The notes: generated from the letters alone by a model not told the origin. DNA of 64,000 nt from Limnoglobus roseus (GCF_008254045.1 NZ_CP042425.1:3658001-3722000); one strand, 5' to 3'. Positions 16,842 to 26,640 are shown, counted from the stretch's first letter. Translations and numbers: made by a program.

Positions 16842-19541
16842 ATGCCGTCGTTGTCGTGCCCGATGCGGTTTTTCACGCAAGAACCCGGCCCCCGCCGGGG
16901 CGAACCCGTTACCGTCGGCCTACCGTGGCCGCGGGGGGCTGTCACGGACGAACGACAGTTCCAACTCGTCGGGTCGGCCGGCACCGGGACGCTGCAAACG
17001 AAGGTCCTCGACCGCTGGCCGGACGGCAGCGTCCGCTGGTGCCTGTTCGACTTCCTCGCGACCTGGGACGGCCGGGCCGGTGAAAGTGGGTATCGGGTGG
17101 AAGTGGGCGAGCCGATCCCGCGCGAAGCGTCCCCGCTCGTCGTTCACCGTGAAAATAACTCGCTTCGGATCGAAACCGGTACGCGGTCGTTCAGGATCAC
17201 GGTCGGCAGTGGGTTCCCTTTCGACGCGGTCGATTCGCTGGTCGCCGACAACGAGCGTTACTGGAACGCGAAGTTCGTCACTCGCCGCGTCGAGGTGCTG
17301 GAAGAAGGACCGGTCCGCGCTTGCGTTCGCGTTCACGCCGACGCTCTGCACATCGACGGCTCGAACTACGCCGATGTCCTGGCGTTCGCCGATGTGACGT
17401 TCCACGTCAAGTCGAGTACCGTGAGCGTTCGCCTCACAGTTCGAAACACGTGTGCCGCGGACCACCCCGGCGGCAACTGGGACCTGGGCACCGTGGGGTG
17501 CGAACGGCACCGCGATCTGACCGTCGCTGTACCGTTCGATATCGACGCCCTTCGGAACCGCGAGACGATTGAAGACGCCTACGGTCCCACCGACCTCGGG
17601 CCGGCACTCTCCACCACGCCGGCCGAGATTCGCGTGTCCTCCGAGCGCGGCCAGCCGATGGTTGCTCGTTCAACGACGTTCGCGCTTTACCAGGATTCGA
17701 GCGGCGGTGCGAACTGGCAGAGTAGCAACCACCTCACCGCCTCGCGGCAGATTGCGACCGAGTTTCGTGGCTACGAACTGCGAGACGGCGACCATGCCAC
17801 GAAGGGCGACCGGGCGACTCCGATCGTGACCGTCGCACAGGGCGGCCAACTCCTTGGCGCAACGATGCCGGATTTCTGGGAGAACTTCCCGAAGGCCGTC
17901 GAAGCAGACCCGCGTGGCCTGCTCTTGCGGCTGTTCCCCCGGCAATCGAAACACGGGCACGAACTCCAGGGCGGCGAGCAAAAGACCCACACGTTCTCCC
18001 TTGCGTTCGGTGTGAGCACGATCACGGACGAACCCCTCGTCTGGTGCCGTTCGCCGATCGTCTGCCACGCGGCCCCGAAGTGGTACGCGGCTTCCGGCGC
18101 GATTCCGTACCTGACGCCGAAGGCCGACGACCCGCACGCGAAGTACCTCACGCTGGTCGATCTCGCCCTCGACGGGTCGGACACGTTTTTGCACAAACGG
18201 GAGAAGATCGACGAGTACGGCTGGCGGAACTTCGGCGAAATTTACGGCGATCACGAGGCGGTCAACCACAAGGGCGAGACGCCGATGATCTCGCACTACA
18301 ACAACCAGTACGACTGCGTGGCCGCGTTCCTGATCCAGTTCTTCCGCAGTGGCGACCTCCGCTGGCTCTCGCAAGGGTTGGAGTGCGCCGACCATACCTG
18401 TGACATCGACCTCTACCACACCGACGACGACAAGGCGGCCTACAACCGCGGCCTCTTCTGGCACACGTACCACTACGCCGACGCCGACACCGGTACGCAC
18501 CGCAGTTACCCGAAGTCACTGACCCGCGGCCCGGTCGAGAGCCTCACGCAAAAGATGGACAAACTCGGCGAGACGGCGGCCCAGTTGAAGAAGTCCTACG
18601 CCATCGGCGGTGGCCCGTCGGCGTCGCACAACTACAACGCCGGGCTGATGCTCGCGTACTTCCTGACCGGCAACTCGCTCTATCGCGACTCGGCCCTCGA
18701 CTTGGCGAACTTCGTCATCAACATGGAAGACCCGGCCCGCACGCCGTTCCGCTTCCTGTCGCGGGAGTACACCGGGCTCGCCACGGAGTCCGGCGGCGGC
18801 GGCTACCACGGCCCCGGTCGGGCGGCGGCGAACTCAATCCTCGCGTTGCTCGTCGGCCACCAACTGACCGGCGACGCGAAGTACCTAGAGAAAGCCGAGC
18901 AACTGATCCGCCGGGTGGTTCACCCGAAGCAGAACCTTGACCGCCTCGACCTGCTGAACGCCGAGTTGCGCTGGTTCTACACAATGACGCTCCAAGCCCT
19001 CGGCCACTACCTCGATTACAAGGTCGAACTCGGCCAACTCGACCGGATGTACGCCTACGCCCGGCTGACGCTGTTGCACTACGCCCGCTGGATGGCGCAG
19101 CACGAACGGCCGATCCTCGACACGCCGGAGCGGTTGCAGTACCCGACCGAAACGTGGGCAGCCCAGGACATGCGCAAGGTCGAAGTCTTTCAATTCGCGG
19201 CGAAACATGCCGTCGGCGAAGAGCGGGCGAAGTTCCTCGAACGGGCGGAATGGTTCTTCAACTATGTGCCGGACAAGTTAAGCACGTTCGAAACGAAATC
19301 GCTCACACGGCCGGTGATTCTGATGATGAAGTATGGCTGGAGTCGCAACTGGTGGCGGCAGAACCCGACGGCCGCGGCCCCCGAACCGGCGGTAGCCGTC
19401 ACGTCGGACGACTTCGGCGAGTGGCGGATGTTCGTGCCGCAGAAGGCGAAGGCGATCAAGCGGGCGAAGCGGATCGTGGTCCTCGGTGGATTACTCGGCG
19501 TGATCGCGATTGCTGGCCTGGCAGTATGGCTTCTGAGTTAA
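16842..19541 (+). CDS. Exo-rhamnogalacturonan-lyase-like (PL26/PcRGLX-like) protein with C-terminal membrane anchor
   Basis: The protein has about 899 residues from the ATG at 16842; the ATG at 16863 (MRFFTQEPGP) is an equally possible start since neither has a strong ribosome binding site. The N-terminus, GEPVTVGLPWPRGAVTDERQ then DRWPDGSVRWCLFDF, is the RIFT-barrel-like start of PcRGLX-type proteins. A beta-sandwich follows, and residues ~440-830 form a helical (alpha/alpha) toroid region with SHYNNQYDCVAAFL and ASHNYNAGLMLAYFLTG. A single membrane segment (VLGGLLGVIAIAGLAVWLL) closes the protein after a basic stretch, so it is tail-anchored. Absence of an N-terminal signal implies the catalytic-like part is cytoplasmic, odd for a pectin lyase; it may act on an endogenous glycan made by the divergent glycosyltransferase (inference). 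Confidence 0.7.
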   Translation: MPSLSCPMRFFTQEPGPRRGEPVTVGLPWPRGAVTDERQFQLVGSAGTGTLQTKVLDRWPDGSVRWCLFDFLATWDGRAGESGYRVEVGEPIPREASPLVVHRENNSLRIETGTRSFRITVGSGFPFDAVDSLVADNERYWNAKFVTRRVEVLEEGPVRACVRVHADALHIDGSNYADVLAFADVTFHVKSSTVSVRLTVRNTCAADHPGGNWDLGTVGCERHRDLTVAVPFDIDALRNRETIEDAYGPTDLGPALSTTPAEIRVSSERGQPMVARSTTFALYQDSSGGANWQSSNHLTASRQIATEFRGYELRDGDHATKGDRATPIVTVAQGGQLLGATMPDFWENFPKAVEADPRGLLLRLFPRQSKHGHELQGGEQKTHTFSLAFGVSTITDEPLVWCRSPIVCHAAPKWYAASGAIPYLTPKADDPHAKYLTLVDLALDGSDTFLHKREKIDEYGWRNFGEIYGDHEAVNHKGETPMISHYNNQYDCVAAFLIQFFRSGDLRWLSQGLECADHTCDIDLYHTDDDKAAYNRGLFWHTYHYADADTGTHRSYPKSLTRGPVESLTQKMDKLGETAAQLKKSYAIGGGPSASHNYNAGLMLAYFLTGNSLYRDSALDLANFVINMEDPARTPFRFLSREYTGLATESGGGGYHGPGRAAANSILALLVGHQLTGDAKYLEKAEQLIRRVVHPKQNLDRLDLLNAELRWFYTMTLQALGHYLDYKVELGQLDRMYAYARLTLLHYARWMAQHERPILDTPERLQYPTETWAAQDMRKVEVFQFAAKHAVGEERAKFLERAEWFFNYVPDKLSTFETKSLTRPVILMMKYGWSRNWWRQNPTAAAPEPAVAVTSDDFGEWRMFVPQKAKAIKRAKRIVVLGGLLGVIAIAGLAVWLLS

Positions 19542-20869
19542 ACCGCCCCCAAACCCAGCCCGGTCAGGAGGCCGGTGTTCATTGTGCCGTCTCGGATCGT
19601 GAACACGTCGGGGAAGCGGCTCTCCCACGCGGCGTTCGCGGCCGGGCAGTACTGACGGCCGTTCGATTCGATGGCCGCCACGCCGGGCACGTGGGCCGCG
19701 ATGCCGGCCGAGTGGATCAGCGACGCTCCCACGCACGTCAGGTCTTGCACGCAGCGGAATAGGCCGAAGTGCTGGGCCGCGGCCGCGAGGAGGAGCGTCT
19801 GCGATTGCCCCTTGCACGCCTTGAACGCCACACCGGTGTAGCCCATCTCGCGGGCGAGTAACAGCGTTTCGAGGTCGAGGAGCGACTCGTCGATGACGAC
19901 CGGCTTGAGCTTCGCCGCCTCGTGCATCTTGTTCGCCGGGTTCGCCTTCAAATCACGGGCCGTCGGCTGTTCCACGTACTGAATGCGGGCGAAGGCATTA
20001 GGCGATTCGTCCCGGATTCGCCGCAGGACTTCGAGCAGGTATTCGACATTCTGGCACCGCTCGTTGAAGTCGAGTGAGAAGTGAAACCCGTGGCCCGCGG
20101 CCGATGCGTCCGCCACGCGGTTCACTTCGACGACGCGGGCCACGTCCCAATTCTGGTCGTCGCCGTTAAGTTTGATCTTCAAGTGCGTGAGGCCATCCCG
20201 GATGATCCAATCGCCGAGCGTTTCCGGCAATCCGTCGCCGACGGGTTGCTTCACGTCGGCGGGCGTGAGCGGGTCGAGCGCACCGACGAGGTGGTAGAGC
20301 GGCATCCGCGGCTGCGGTTCCGCCGCGAGGAATTGCGATAGGTGTTGTCCGGCGAACTCGGTGCCCAGGAAATGGCCGAGATCGTGCCGAAGGAACTCGG
20401 GACCGTAGGTCTGGTAGCAGTTTTGACCGTGGGCCTTGCCAAAGGCGTCGTGCAGGGCCGCATCGAACGCGGACGCCACGACCAAGGCGGCGAGTTTCGG
20501 CATCCTCTCTGATGAGCAAAGTTCCTCAGCACCCCGGAAGAACTGCGATTCCAATGCGTGCGTGATCTCGATGGGGTGTTCGGCCATCGGGCACGCGCGG
20601 TAAATCGCTGCGACCGCATCCGCGAGTTGCTTCATCGCCGCGAGCGTTTCGTCATAGCCCACCGCTCGTGACGGCCACGCCCAGACGTTGCCGAGGGGCA
20701 TTGAGCCGAAGCCGGTCGCGACCTTGCCGCCGACGGTTTCGACGGTCATCTCGACGTTGAGGAGTGTCACCTTGTCGAGCGCGACGCCGCCGAACTTGAT
20801 CGGGGTGCGATAGCGGTAGTCCTCGTACCCGAAAGTCACGTCCTTGATGCGGATGTCCGTGCCCGGCAT
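19538..20869 (-). CDS. Enolase-superfamily enzyme (mandelate racemase/muconate cycloisomerase-like)
   Basis: The ATG at 20869 gives a 443-residue protein beginning MPGTDIRIKDVTFGYEDYRY, a typical capping-domain start. The C-terminal TIM barrel shows LKIKLNG (KxK-like acid/base position), DFNERC and YVEQPTARD (metal ligands Asp and Glu) and VVIDESLLD. Superfamily members abstract a proton alpha to a carboxylate using Mg2+. Racemase, dehydratase or cycloisomerase activity cannot be distinguished. No signal peptide is present, so it is cytoplasmic and probably catabolic. Its 3' end overlaps the convergent PL26-like gene by 4 bases, and a methyltransferase gene diverges 36 bases from its start. 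Confidence 0.88.
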   Translation of the reverse strand: MPGTDIRIKDVTFGYEDYRYRTPIKFGGVALDKVTLLNVEMTVETVGGKVATGFGSMPLGNVWAWPSRAVGYDETLAAMKQLADAVAAIYRACPMAEHPIEITHALESQFFRGAEELCSSERMPKLAALVVASAFDAALHDAFGKAHGQNCYQTYGPEFLRHDLGHFLGTEFAGQHLSQFLAAEPQPRMPLYHLVGALDPLTPADVKQPVGDGLPETLGDWIIRDGLTHLKIKLNGDDQNWDVARVVEVNRVADASAAGHGFHFSLDFNERCQNVEYLLEVLRRIRDESPNAFARIQYVEQPTARDLKANPANKMHEAAKLKPVVIDESLLDLETLLLAREMGYTGVAFKACKGQSQTLLLAAAAQHFGLFRCVQDLTCVGASLIHSAGIAAHVPGVAAIESNGRQYCPAANAAWESRFPDVFTIRDGTMNTGLLTGLGLGAV

Positions 20870-20905
20870 GTTTGTCCTCGGCGGGGGTCGCAGTACAACA
20901 CGGAC

Positions 20906-21634
20906 ATGATACCAGATTGGCAGTTGCCGCCCGGCGTGGACCGCGGACTGTGGGACTACCTCCACAGCAACGAGATGGTGGCCGGCTACGACCGGCAGAT
21001 GGAAGTCTCCCCTCTCGCGGCCGTCGACGTGCGGTTCTGCGAATCACAGTTCCCGACGCCGGGGCGGTTGGTCGATCTCGGCTGTGGCACCGGCCGTCTC
21101 TGCCGCCACTTTGCCGCGCGAGGGTTCGAGTGCGTTGGGGTGGACCTGTCGGAAGAGATGCTGGCGAAGGCCCGCGAGAACAACCCGACTGTCACGTTCA
21201 CCGTGGCGAACCTCGTTGATCTCGCCCAGATCGCAGACGGCACGTTCGACTACGCCGCGTGCCTGTTCAGCACGCTGGGGATGGTCCGCGGCCTCGAACA
21301 CCGGTGGGCGGCGGTACGGAGTGCCTTCCGAGTGCTGAAGCCCGGCGGGCGGTTCGTGGTCCACGCCCACAATCGCTGGTTTCACCGCCTCGGCTGGCAG
21401 CGGTTCCGCACGAGTGACATCACGATGTCACAGGCCTACGGCGGTGCGCCGCTCACGCTCCACCACTTCTCGAAACCGGAGATCGTCGGCCTACTTGGGA
21501 GCGTCGGCTTCATAGTACGGGACGTATCGCCCGTGGGGCTGACCGCCACCGGTCGGCTGGCGAGCGCGTGGTGGGTGCCCGGCCTGCGGGCCTACGGCTA
21601 CCTGATCGCGGCTGAGAAGCCGCCGGCTGCGTGA
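20906..21634 (+). CDS. Class I SAM-dependent methyltransferase
   Basis: This 242-residue cytoplasmic protein has a canonical SAM-binding motif I, LVDLGCGTGRLCRHFAARG (residues 51-69), motif II acidic residue in CVGVDLSEEM and the post-motif FRVLKPGGRFVVHAH. The Methyltransf_11/25-type core is complete, but nothing indicates the substrate. The ATG at 20906 is the first in frame after the divergent enolase-superfamily gene. It converges on the pseudokinase gene with only four bases between stop codons. Confidence 0.9.
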   Translation: MIPDWQLPPGVDRGLWDYLHSNEMVAGYDRQMEVSPLAAVDVRFCESQFPTPGRLVDLGCGTGRLCRHFAARGFECVGVDLSEEMLAKARENNPTVTFTVANLVDLAQIADGTFDYAACLFSTLGMVRGLEHRWAAVRSAFRVLKPGGRFVVHAHNRWFHRLGWQRFRTSDITMSQAYGGAPLTLHHFSKPEIVGLLGSVGFIVRDVSPVGLTATGRLASAWWVPGLRAYGYLIAAEKPPAA

Positions 21635-21638
21635 CCTT

Positions 21639-24600
21639 TTACCCCGTCGCTTTCAACTGCGGGACTTCCGGCGAGTTGTCGGCGGCGAAGCGGGTTAACT
21701 TCTCCCACGCATCGGTCGGGCAGGGATGGGACTCCATCAGGCGGGCGAGGTCGCGGAGCAATTCTCCCGTGTCCGCGTAGGGGCGGTCGATGGCGACCAC
21801 GTCGCCCATCGGCGGTTCGGAGCCGATCTCCAGGCGGCGGATCACGTTCGTCAATTCTGCGGGGAGCGGCTTGGGCCTTGCCCCGCGGCGGCGTGAGCCG
21901 AGTTGCGACCAGACGAACGCGACCTGCCCGAGCGCCCGCAGGTCGGTGGACGCCAGCGGTTCGACCGTCTGCGACCCGCCGGACAGCCAGACTGGGTCGC
22001 CAAAGCCCAGGATTTTCAACGACCCGTCCGCGGTGAGCAGGAACGACTCGGGAGCCATCCGCCCGTGGACGAGGCCGCCGCGGTGGGCGTGGTGGATGCC
22101 CTTGGCCGCGTCGGCGAGCAACCGCAGCCAGACGCCGGGGGTGGCGGCGACCGGCGGCCAGTCGGCGGACGTGAGGCCCGACACCCACTCTTGTAGCGCC
22201 GCGGGCCGCTTGTTGACTTCCAGCACTTCCAGGGTGTTCGCGAGGTTCGGGTGAGTCGCCTGGGCCATCGTGGCGAACCGCTGGCGGAACTCGTCCGGGT
22301 GAACCGCGTCCTGCATCTCCGCTTCGGCCAGGTGCCGAAGCACGTACACGCCGCGGGTCGGACCGCCGGGCCGAGCGGGGTCGAAGACGCGGTAAGCCGT
22401 CTCCTTCGAAGTCGATCGCAGTCGGTCCACCACTCGCATCCGCCCGAGCATCAGGCCGTCGAGGTTCCCGCCCTCGATCAACGCGAGTTGGTACAGCGTC
22501 AGCGCACCGCTGGCGAGGAGCGTCTGCCGAAGGGTTCGCCGCTGCCGGCGGGCTTCTTCCCACAATGCCTGAAGTGTGGTGTCGTCCACGAGGCCGCGAG
22601 ACTTGAGCAACTCGCCGAGATGCTGGTCGCCGGGGTCCGGGTCCGCGGCCGGTAGCTCCACGGGGGCGACCGGAAGCAGGGTGGCCGGCTCTTCGCCGAA
22701 CTTCGGCATGTCGCTCTCGTCGACCCGCCGGCCTGCCGCGAGTTCGCGGAGTTTCCGCCGGTACCAGTCGCGCATCTCGCCGAGGTGGCGTTCCATCTCG
22801 GCCCGCTTGTCGATCACCTTCCGGCGCTCGGCCACGATCTCCTGCGACTGCCGGGTGAGGTCGTCGCGCGTCTCGGCGATCTGCCGCGTCGCGGTTTCCA
22901 CCTCCGACTGTCGCTGCTCGATCCGGGTTTCCGCCGAGGTGAACTGCTGCCGCACGTCGCCGATTTTCGACTGCCAGTCGAGCAACTGCTGGCGGAACGC
23001 GCTGACACCGAGCCGGTGTTCCGAGCGGGCCGCGTCCAACTCCGCGGCGCGCTCGCGAAGGTGCTCGCCGTCGGCCCGCAGTTGGTTGCGGACGGCGTCC
23101 AGTTCCTCCCGCGACTTGCGGGCGTAGTCGTGCAGTTCCGCGAGGTGGCCGCGCAGCACGTCGCGGGCGGACGCCAGGCGGTCGAGCGATGCCTTCGCTT
23201 GCTCGTCCAGGTCGGGGGCGAGTTGCCGAAGTTCCGCGAAGTGGGCGGCCACGCGGGCCTGAGCCGTCTCGGTTTCCTGCTGACTTTGCAGGTGAACCTC
23301 GACCGCGTTCACCCGCTCGGCCTCGAACTGCGTACGCGCCTCGTACAGCGCGGTCCGCTCGTTCGCCACGGCCTCGCCGACTTCCTTGAGCCGTTCCACC
23401 TGCCGGGCGAGCGTCGCCTCACGCTCGGCCAACGTCTTCGCGCGGTCGTCGTGTTCCTTCGCCTGGGTCGCCAGCTCTGCCCGCTCGGCTTCGAACCGTT
23501 GCTCGGCCCGCTCCCGCTCCTCGTCCATCCCGGATCGCAGCCGCTCCATGACGGCGTGTTCTTCCGCCAGCTTTACCCGCAGTTCGTCCACTTCCTTCGC
23601 ACGCCCCGCCAACTCTTCCGCCCGCTTGCGGAGTTGCTCCTGGAAGGCCACCCGCGCCGCGTCCGTCTCCGTCAACGACGCTTCGCGGGCCTTCACCGCC
23701 TCGCGGTCTGCTTCCAACCGCTGTTGCAGTTCCAGTGCCTGCCCGATGCGGGCTTTGAGCAGCGCCGCCTGTTCCGCGAAGTGGCTCGTCCGCTCGTCCA
23801 GTTCCAGTTCCTTCTTGCGAAGCTGCTCTTCGGCGGCCCGGTGCTGGTCGATGGTCGAAGCCAGCAGCACGTTCCGCTCAGCGGCGGTGCGGTGCTCGCT
23901 CGCGTGGTCGTCGCGGAGGGTGCCCAACTCGGCCCGCACGAACTCCGTGTCGCGGAGCTTGGCGTCGAGTTCTCGGCGGGCTTCGTCCATCCGCAACCGC
24001 TCGGCCGCGAGAGTGGCGGATTCCTGGTGAATCGTCTCCTGCTGCCGCGAGAGGTTGGCCCGGAGGAACGCCAGCGACGCCTGCTGCGATTCCAGCATCG
24101 CGCCGCGCTCGGCGACCGTCGCGGCTTGCTGATCGAGTTCCGTGCGCAACCGCTCCAACCGCTCGGCCTCGGCCTGGAGGCGGGTCTGTTCCGCGTCGGC
24201 GAGTTGCAGCGTTTCCTCCCACTCGCCGGAGTGCCGGCGGAGCAGGTCGAACCGCCCTTCGATCTCCGCCGTCCGCCCGTCGAGGGTCGCCTGTCGCGCT
24301 TCCTGTTCCGCCTGCCGCCGGTCGAGGCGGAGGAGGTCGTCCTTGTGGCGGTCGCGTTCCGCCTGGAAGACTTCTCGGTCCGCCCGCAGTTGCTCCTCAC
24401 GTTGAGTCAAGTCGCGGTTCCGGCCGAGCAGGGCTTCGTCGAGTTCTTGCAAGCGTTCGAGTTGCCACTGCCGCTCGCCGTCCATTGCCGCGCGGTCGCG
24501 CTTCAGTTCCGTGCGGATCGTCTCGACGGCCGCCCGCTGATTCTCGATCTCGTCGTGGGCCGCCGCCAATCGCTCGCGAACGTGCCGCAACTCCACCAGC

Positions 24601-25385
24601 CGCGGCTCGTACTCTCGCGCGTCGATCTCGAATTGCAGCCGCCGCCCGGCGATCTCTTCTTCGAGCTTCCGCATCCGGCCCTGAAACTCGGCATCCGCCT
24701 CTCCGCGGCGGGCGGTCAGCTCTGCCTCGACTTCCTCCCGGCGGTGCCGCACTTCGTCTTCGAGGGCCGCGAACCGGCGGTCGAATTCTCGCTGCAATTC
24801 TTGTTCGCGGGCGGTCAGTGCCGCCTCGCGTTGGAGCAACCCCTTTGCGTCCGGCGTGTCGCGGAGTTCGGCTTCCCATTCCATCTTCCGGCCGTACCAG
24901 ATCGCCCGCTCTTCTTCGAGTTCGCGCTGCTGCTCGGCCAACTCCGCTCGCGCCTTCGCGATGTCGTCCGATGGCGCGGTCTCGGTGGGGGCCGCAACGA
25001 GTGACACGTCTTCGAAGAGTTGCAACTTCGGCGAGAAGAACGATTCTTCCGACACGTGAACCTGAATCTCGACCGGCCCCGCGACGACGAGGTCGCCGTT
25101 CTGTACGCCGACCGGGGCAGACCCGGACAGGGGCCGATCGTTGACGACGACCGGGACCGTCGGCGAGAGTTTGCGGACGCGCAGGCCGTCGGCGGACCGC
25201 GTGAACTGGCAGACGACCGGCGGAAGGTGGTTGCCCGGTAAGCGGAGGTCACAGCCCGCGGCACCGCCGATCAGGAACTCGCTCGTGCCGAGCGAATAGC
25301 TCGTCACCCGGCCGCCGCCGATGCGAACATCGAGGCGAACGCCGGGTTCTTCGGCGGGCGATTCAGCGGGCAGGAAGGCCAACAT
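21639..25385 (-). CDS. FHA / long coiled-coil / pseudokinase protein
   Basis: The ATG at 25385 gives 1248 residues; a longer in-frame extension overlaps the divergent methyltransferase gene and reads as an antisense shadow. Residues ~15-112 form an FHA-like phosphothreonine-binding fold (FLIGGAAGCDLRLPGNHLPP). Residues ~140-870 are an almost uninterrupted, Glu/Arg/Ala/Leu-rich coiled coil. Residues ~945-1000 contain the juxtakinase motif common in planctomycete kinases (LKSRGLVDDTTLQALWEEA, LASGALTLYQLALIEGG). The last ~250 residues have a kinase fold but without key residues: no Gly-rich loop, HGR (1107-1109) instead of HRD, GFG (1127-1129) instead of DFG. It is therefore a probable pseudokinase scaffold, cytoplasmic, that may recruit phosphorylated partners. 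Confidence 0.87.
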   Translation of the reverse strand: MLAFLPAESPAEEPGVRLDVRIGGGRVTSYSLGTSEFLIGGAAGCDLRLPGNHLPPVVCQFTRSADGLRVRKLSPTVPVVVNDRPLSGSAPVGVQNGDLVVAGPVEIQVHVSEESFFSPKLQLFEDVSLVAAPTETAPSDDIAKARAELAEQQRELEEERAIWYGRKMEWEAELRDTPDAKGLLQREAALTAREQELQREFDRRFAALEDEVRHRREEVEAELTARRGEADAEFQGRMRKLEEEIAGRRLQFEIDAREYEPRLVELRHVRERLAAAHDEIENQRAAVETIRTELKRDRAAMDGERQWQLERLQELDEALLGRNRDLTQREEQLRADREVFQAERDRHKDDLLRLDRRQAEQEARQATLDGRTAEIEGRFDLLRRHSGEWEETLQLADAEQTRLQAEAERLERLRTELDQQAATVAERGAMLESQQASLAFLRANLSRQQETIHQESATLAAERLRMDEARRELDAKLRDTEFVRAELGTLRDDHASEHRTAAERNVLLASTIDQHRAAEEQLRKKELELDERTSHFAEQAALLKARIGQALELQQRLEADREAVKAREASLTETDAARVAFQEQLRKRAEELAGRAKEVDELRVKLAEEHAVMERLRSGMDEERERAEQRFEAERAELATQAKEHDDRAKTLAEREATLARQVERLKEVGEAVANERTALYEARTQFEAERVNAVEVHLQSQQETETAQARVAAHFAELRQLAPDLDEQAKASLDRLASARDVLRGHLAELHDYARKSREELDAVRNQLRADGEHLRERAAELDAARSEHRLGVSAFRQQLLDWQSKIGDVRQQFTSAETRIEQRQSEVETATRQIAETRDDLTRQSQEIVAERRKVIDKRAEMERHLGEMRDWYRRKLRELAAGRRVDESDMPKFGEEPATLLPVAPVELPAADPDPGDQHLGELLKSRGLVDDTTLQALWEEARRQRRTLRQTLLASGALTLYQLALIEGGNLDGLMLGRMRVVDRLRSTSKETAYRVFDPARPGGPTRGVYVLRHLAEAEMQDAVHPDEFRQRFATMAQATHPNLANTLEVLEVNKRPAALQEWVSGLTSADWPPVAATPGVWLRLLADAAKGIHHAHRGGLVHGRMAPESFLLTADGSLKILGFGDPVWLSGGSQTVEPLASTDLRALGQVAFVWSQLGSRRRGARPKPLPAELTNVIRRLEIGSEPPMGDVVAIDRPYADTGELLRDLARLMESHPCPTDAWEKLTRFAADNSPEVPQLKATG

Positions 25386-25547
25386 GGTGCGGTCCGCATC
25401 CGTGCGGGTGGGGTGACACGCCGCGATTGGAACGGATCGGGGCGGCCCTGACAAGGTCAACTCGACCCTCCGCAGCTTGCAGTTGACGCCGCGCGTGCGC
25501 ACGGGATAGAGTTCGGCCCCCTCGATTGGGTCTCGGAAGGCCACGAT

Positions 25548-26513
25548 ATGATGCTGCCGCGATTGACCGAACGACCCCTGGCCGCCCCGGCGGAGCCGGT
25601 GGCGTGGGACGAAACGGAGTGCCCGCTGTGCGGCCGCAACGACGCCGCGTGCGTGCAGGAAGCGCAAGATCCGACGCCGACCGCGGGCGAGGGGCTGTGG
25701 TTCGCCGTCGTGGAGTGCCGGCACTGCTCGCTGCGGTACACGAACCCGCGACCGGACGCCGCGAGCATCGGGGCCTTTTACCCCAGCGACTACAAGCCGC
25801 ACCGTCGGCCGCGGAAGATTCAATTGGCCCGCGCGACCTCCTGGCTCGGCCGCTTCTCGGGCCGCTCGCCGGAACGCCGCGGCTTGCTGCCGTGGATCGG
25901 GCCGCCGGGCCGGTTGCTCGATTTCGGCTGTGGCGGCGGTTCCTTTTTGAAGCGGATGGCCGATCAAGGCTGGCAGGTGACGGGCCTGGACGCGGCAGTC
26001 GGGGCCGTGCAGGATGTGCAAGAATCTTTCGGCCTAAAAGCCCTGGCCGGCACCCTGCCGCACGACGATCTGGAACCGGGGTCGTTCGACGTGGTCACGA
26101 TGTGGCACTCGCTCGAACACGTTCACGACCCGCTCGCGATTCTCGGCGAAGCGTACCAACTGCTCGCGCCGGGCGGCAAGCTGATCGTGGCGTGCCCGAA
26201 CATTGAGAGCACGTCGTTCCGCTGGTTCGGCCCCGCGTGGTTCGGCCTCGACTTGCCGCGGCACCTGACGCACTTCACGCCGAAGACCCTGCGGGACGCC
26301 CTGGAATCCGCGGGGTACGCGGTGGAATCACTGCGGTTGATCCGCCAGAATGACTGGCTGCGGTCGTCGGCGAAACTGGCCGTGCGGAGGCAGTCCGACG
26401 CAATCTGGCACCGCCCGCTGCTGTGGAAACCAGTGGCAAAGCTGGTGGCGTGGCTGACCTACGTGTGGGGCCAGAGCGACTGCATGATCGCGGTCGCCCA
26501 GCGGCCGCTGTAG
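25548..26513 (+). CDS. SAM-dependent methyltransferase with N-terminal zinc-ribbon
   Basis: This is a 321-residue protein. An N-terminal four-cysteine cluster (CPLCG near 25 and CRHC near 60) precedes the Methyltransf_23-type core, with motif I LLDFGCGGGSFLKRMADQG and the catalytic-region motif TMWHSLEHVHDP. PNIESTSFRWFGPAWFGLDLPRHLTHF is the hallmark of this subfamily, often encoded with glycan-synthesis genes and thought to modify sugars or lipids. A two-ATG start at 25548/25551 leaves one residue of ambiguity. A hydrophobic C-terminal stretch (WKPVAKLVAWLTYVWG) may associate with the membrane. The gene diverges from the pseudokinase gene and precedes the nucleotide-sugar block. Confidence 0.9.
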   Translation: MMLPRLTERPLAAPAEPVAWDETECPLCGRNDAACVQEAQDPTPTAGEGLWFAVVECRHCSLRYTNPRPDAASIGAFYPSDYKPHRRPRKIQLARATSWLGRFSGRSPERRGLLPWIGPPGRLLDFGCGGGSFLKRMADQGWQVTGLDAAVGAVQDVQESFGLKALAGTLPHDDLEPGSFDVVTMWHSLEHVHDPLAILGEAYQLLAPGGKLIVACPNIESTSFRWFGPAWFGLDLPRHLTHFTPKTLRDALESAGYAVESLRLIRQNDWLRSSAKLAVRRQSDAIWHRPLLWKPVAKLVAWLTYVWGQSDCMIAVAQRPL

Positions 26514-26529
26514 ATGGCGACCACCTTGT

Positions 26530-26625
26530 GTAGCCGCAGGCTTTAGCCTGCGTGAGGCCTCCGCCGGCACGTGATTTCGTAGACAATCGAGAGACATCCG
26601 CGGGAGGAAGCCCCGCGCAGGCTAC
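26530..26625. repeat. Palindromic intergenic repeat between convergent genes
   Basis: The core CGCAGGC-TTTA-GCCTGCG (26535-26552) is a perfect 7-bp stem with a 4-base loop. GTAGCC at 26530-26535 is mirrored by GGCTAC at 26620-26625, giving outer arms about 85 bases apart. It lies between the convergent methyltransferase and UDP-sugar dehydrogenase genes and could terminate both, though no T-run follows. The motif is of the kind dispersed in planctomycete genomes. Confidence 0.6.
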
Positions 26626-26640
26626 AGGTTAAACCGCCGT

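Noticed and set aside
22785..25004. 739-codon plus-strand frame opposite the FHA/coiled-coil gene
   Set aside because: It mirrors the coiled-coil codon pattern on the opposite strand; no domain is recognisable.
25386..26021. N-terminal extension of the FHA/coiled-coil gene
   Set aside because: It overlaps the divergent methyltransferase gene and has shadow-type composition.
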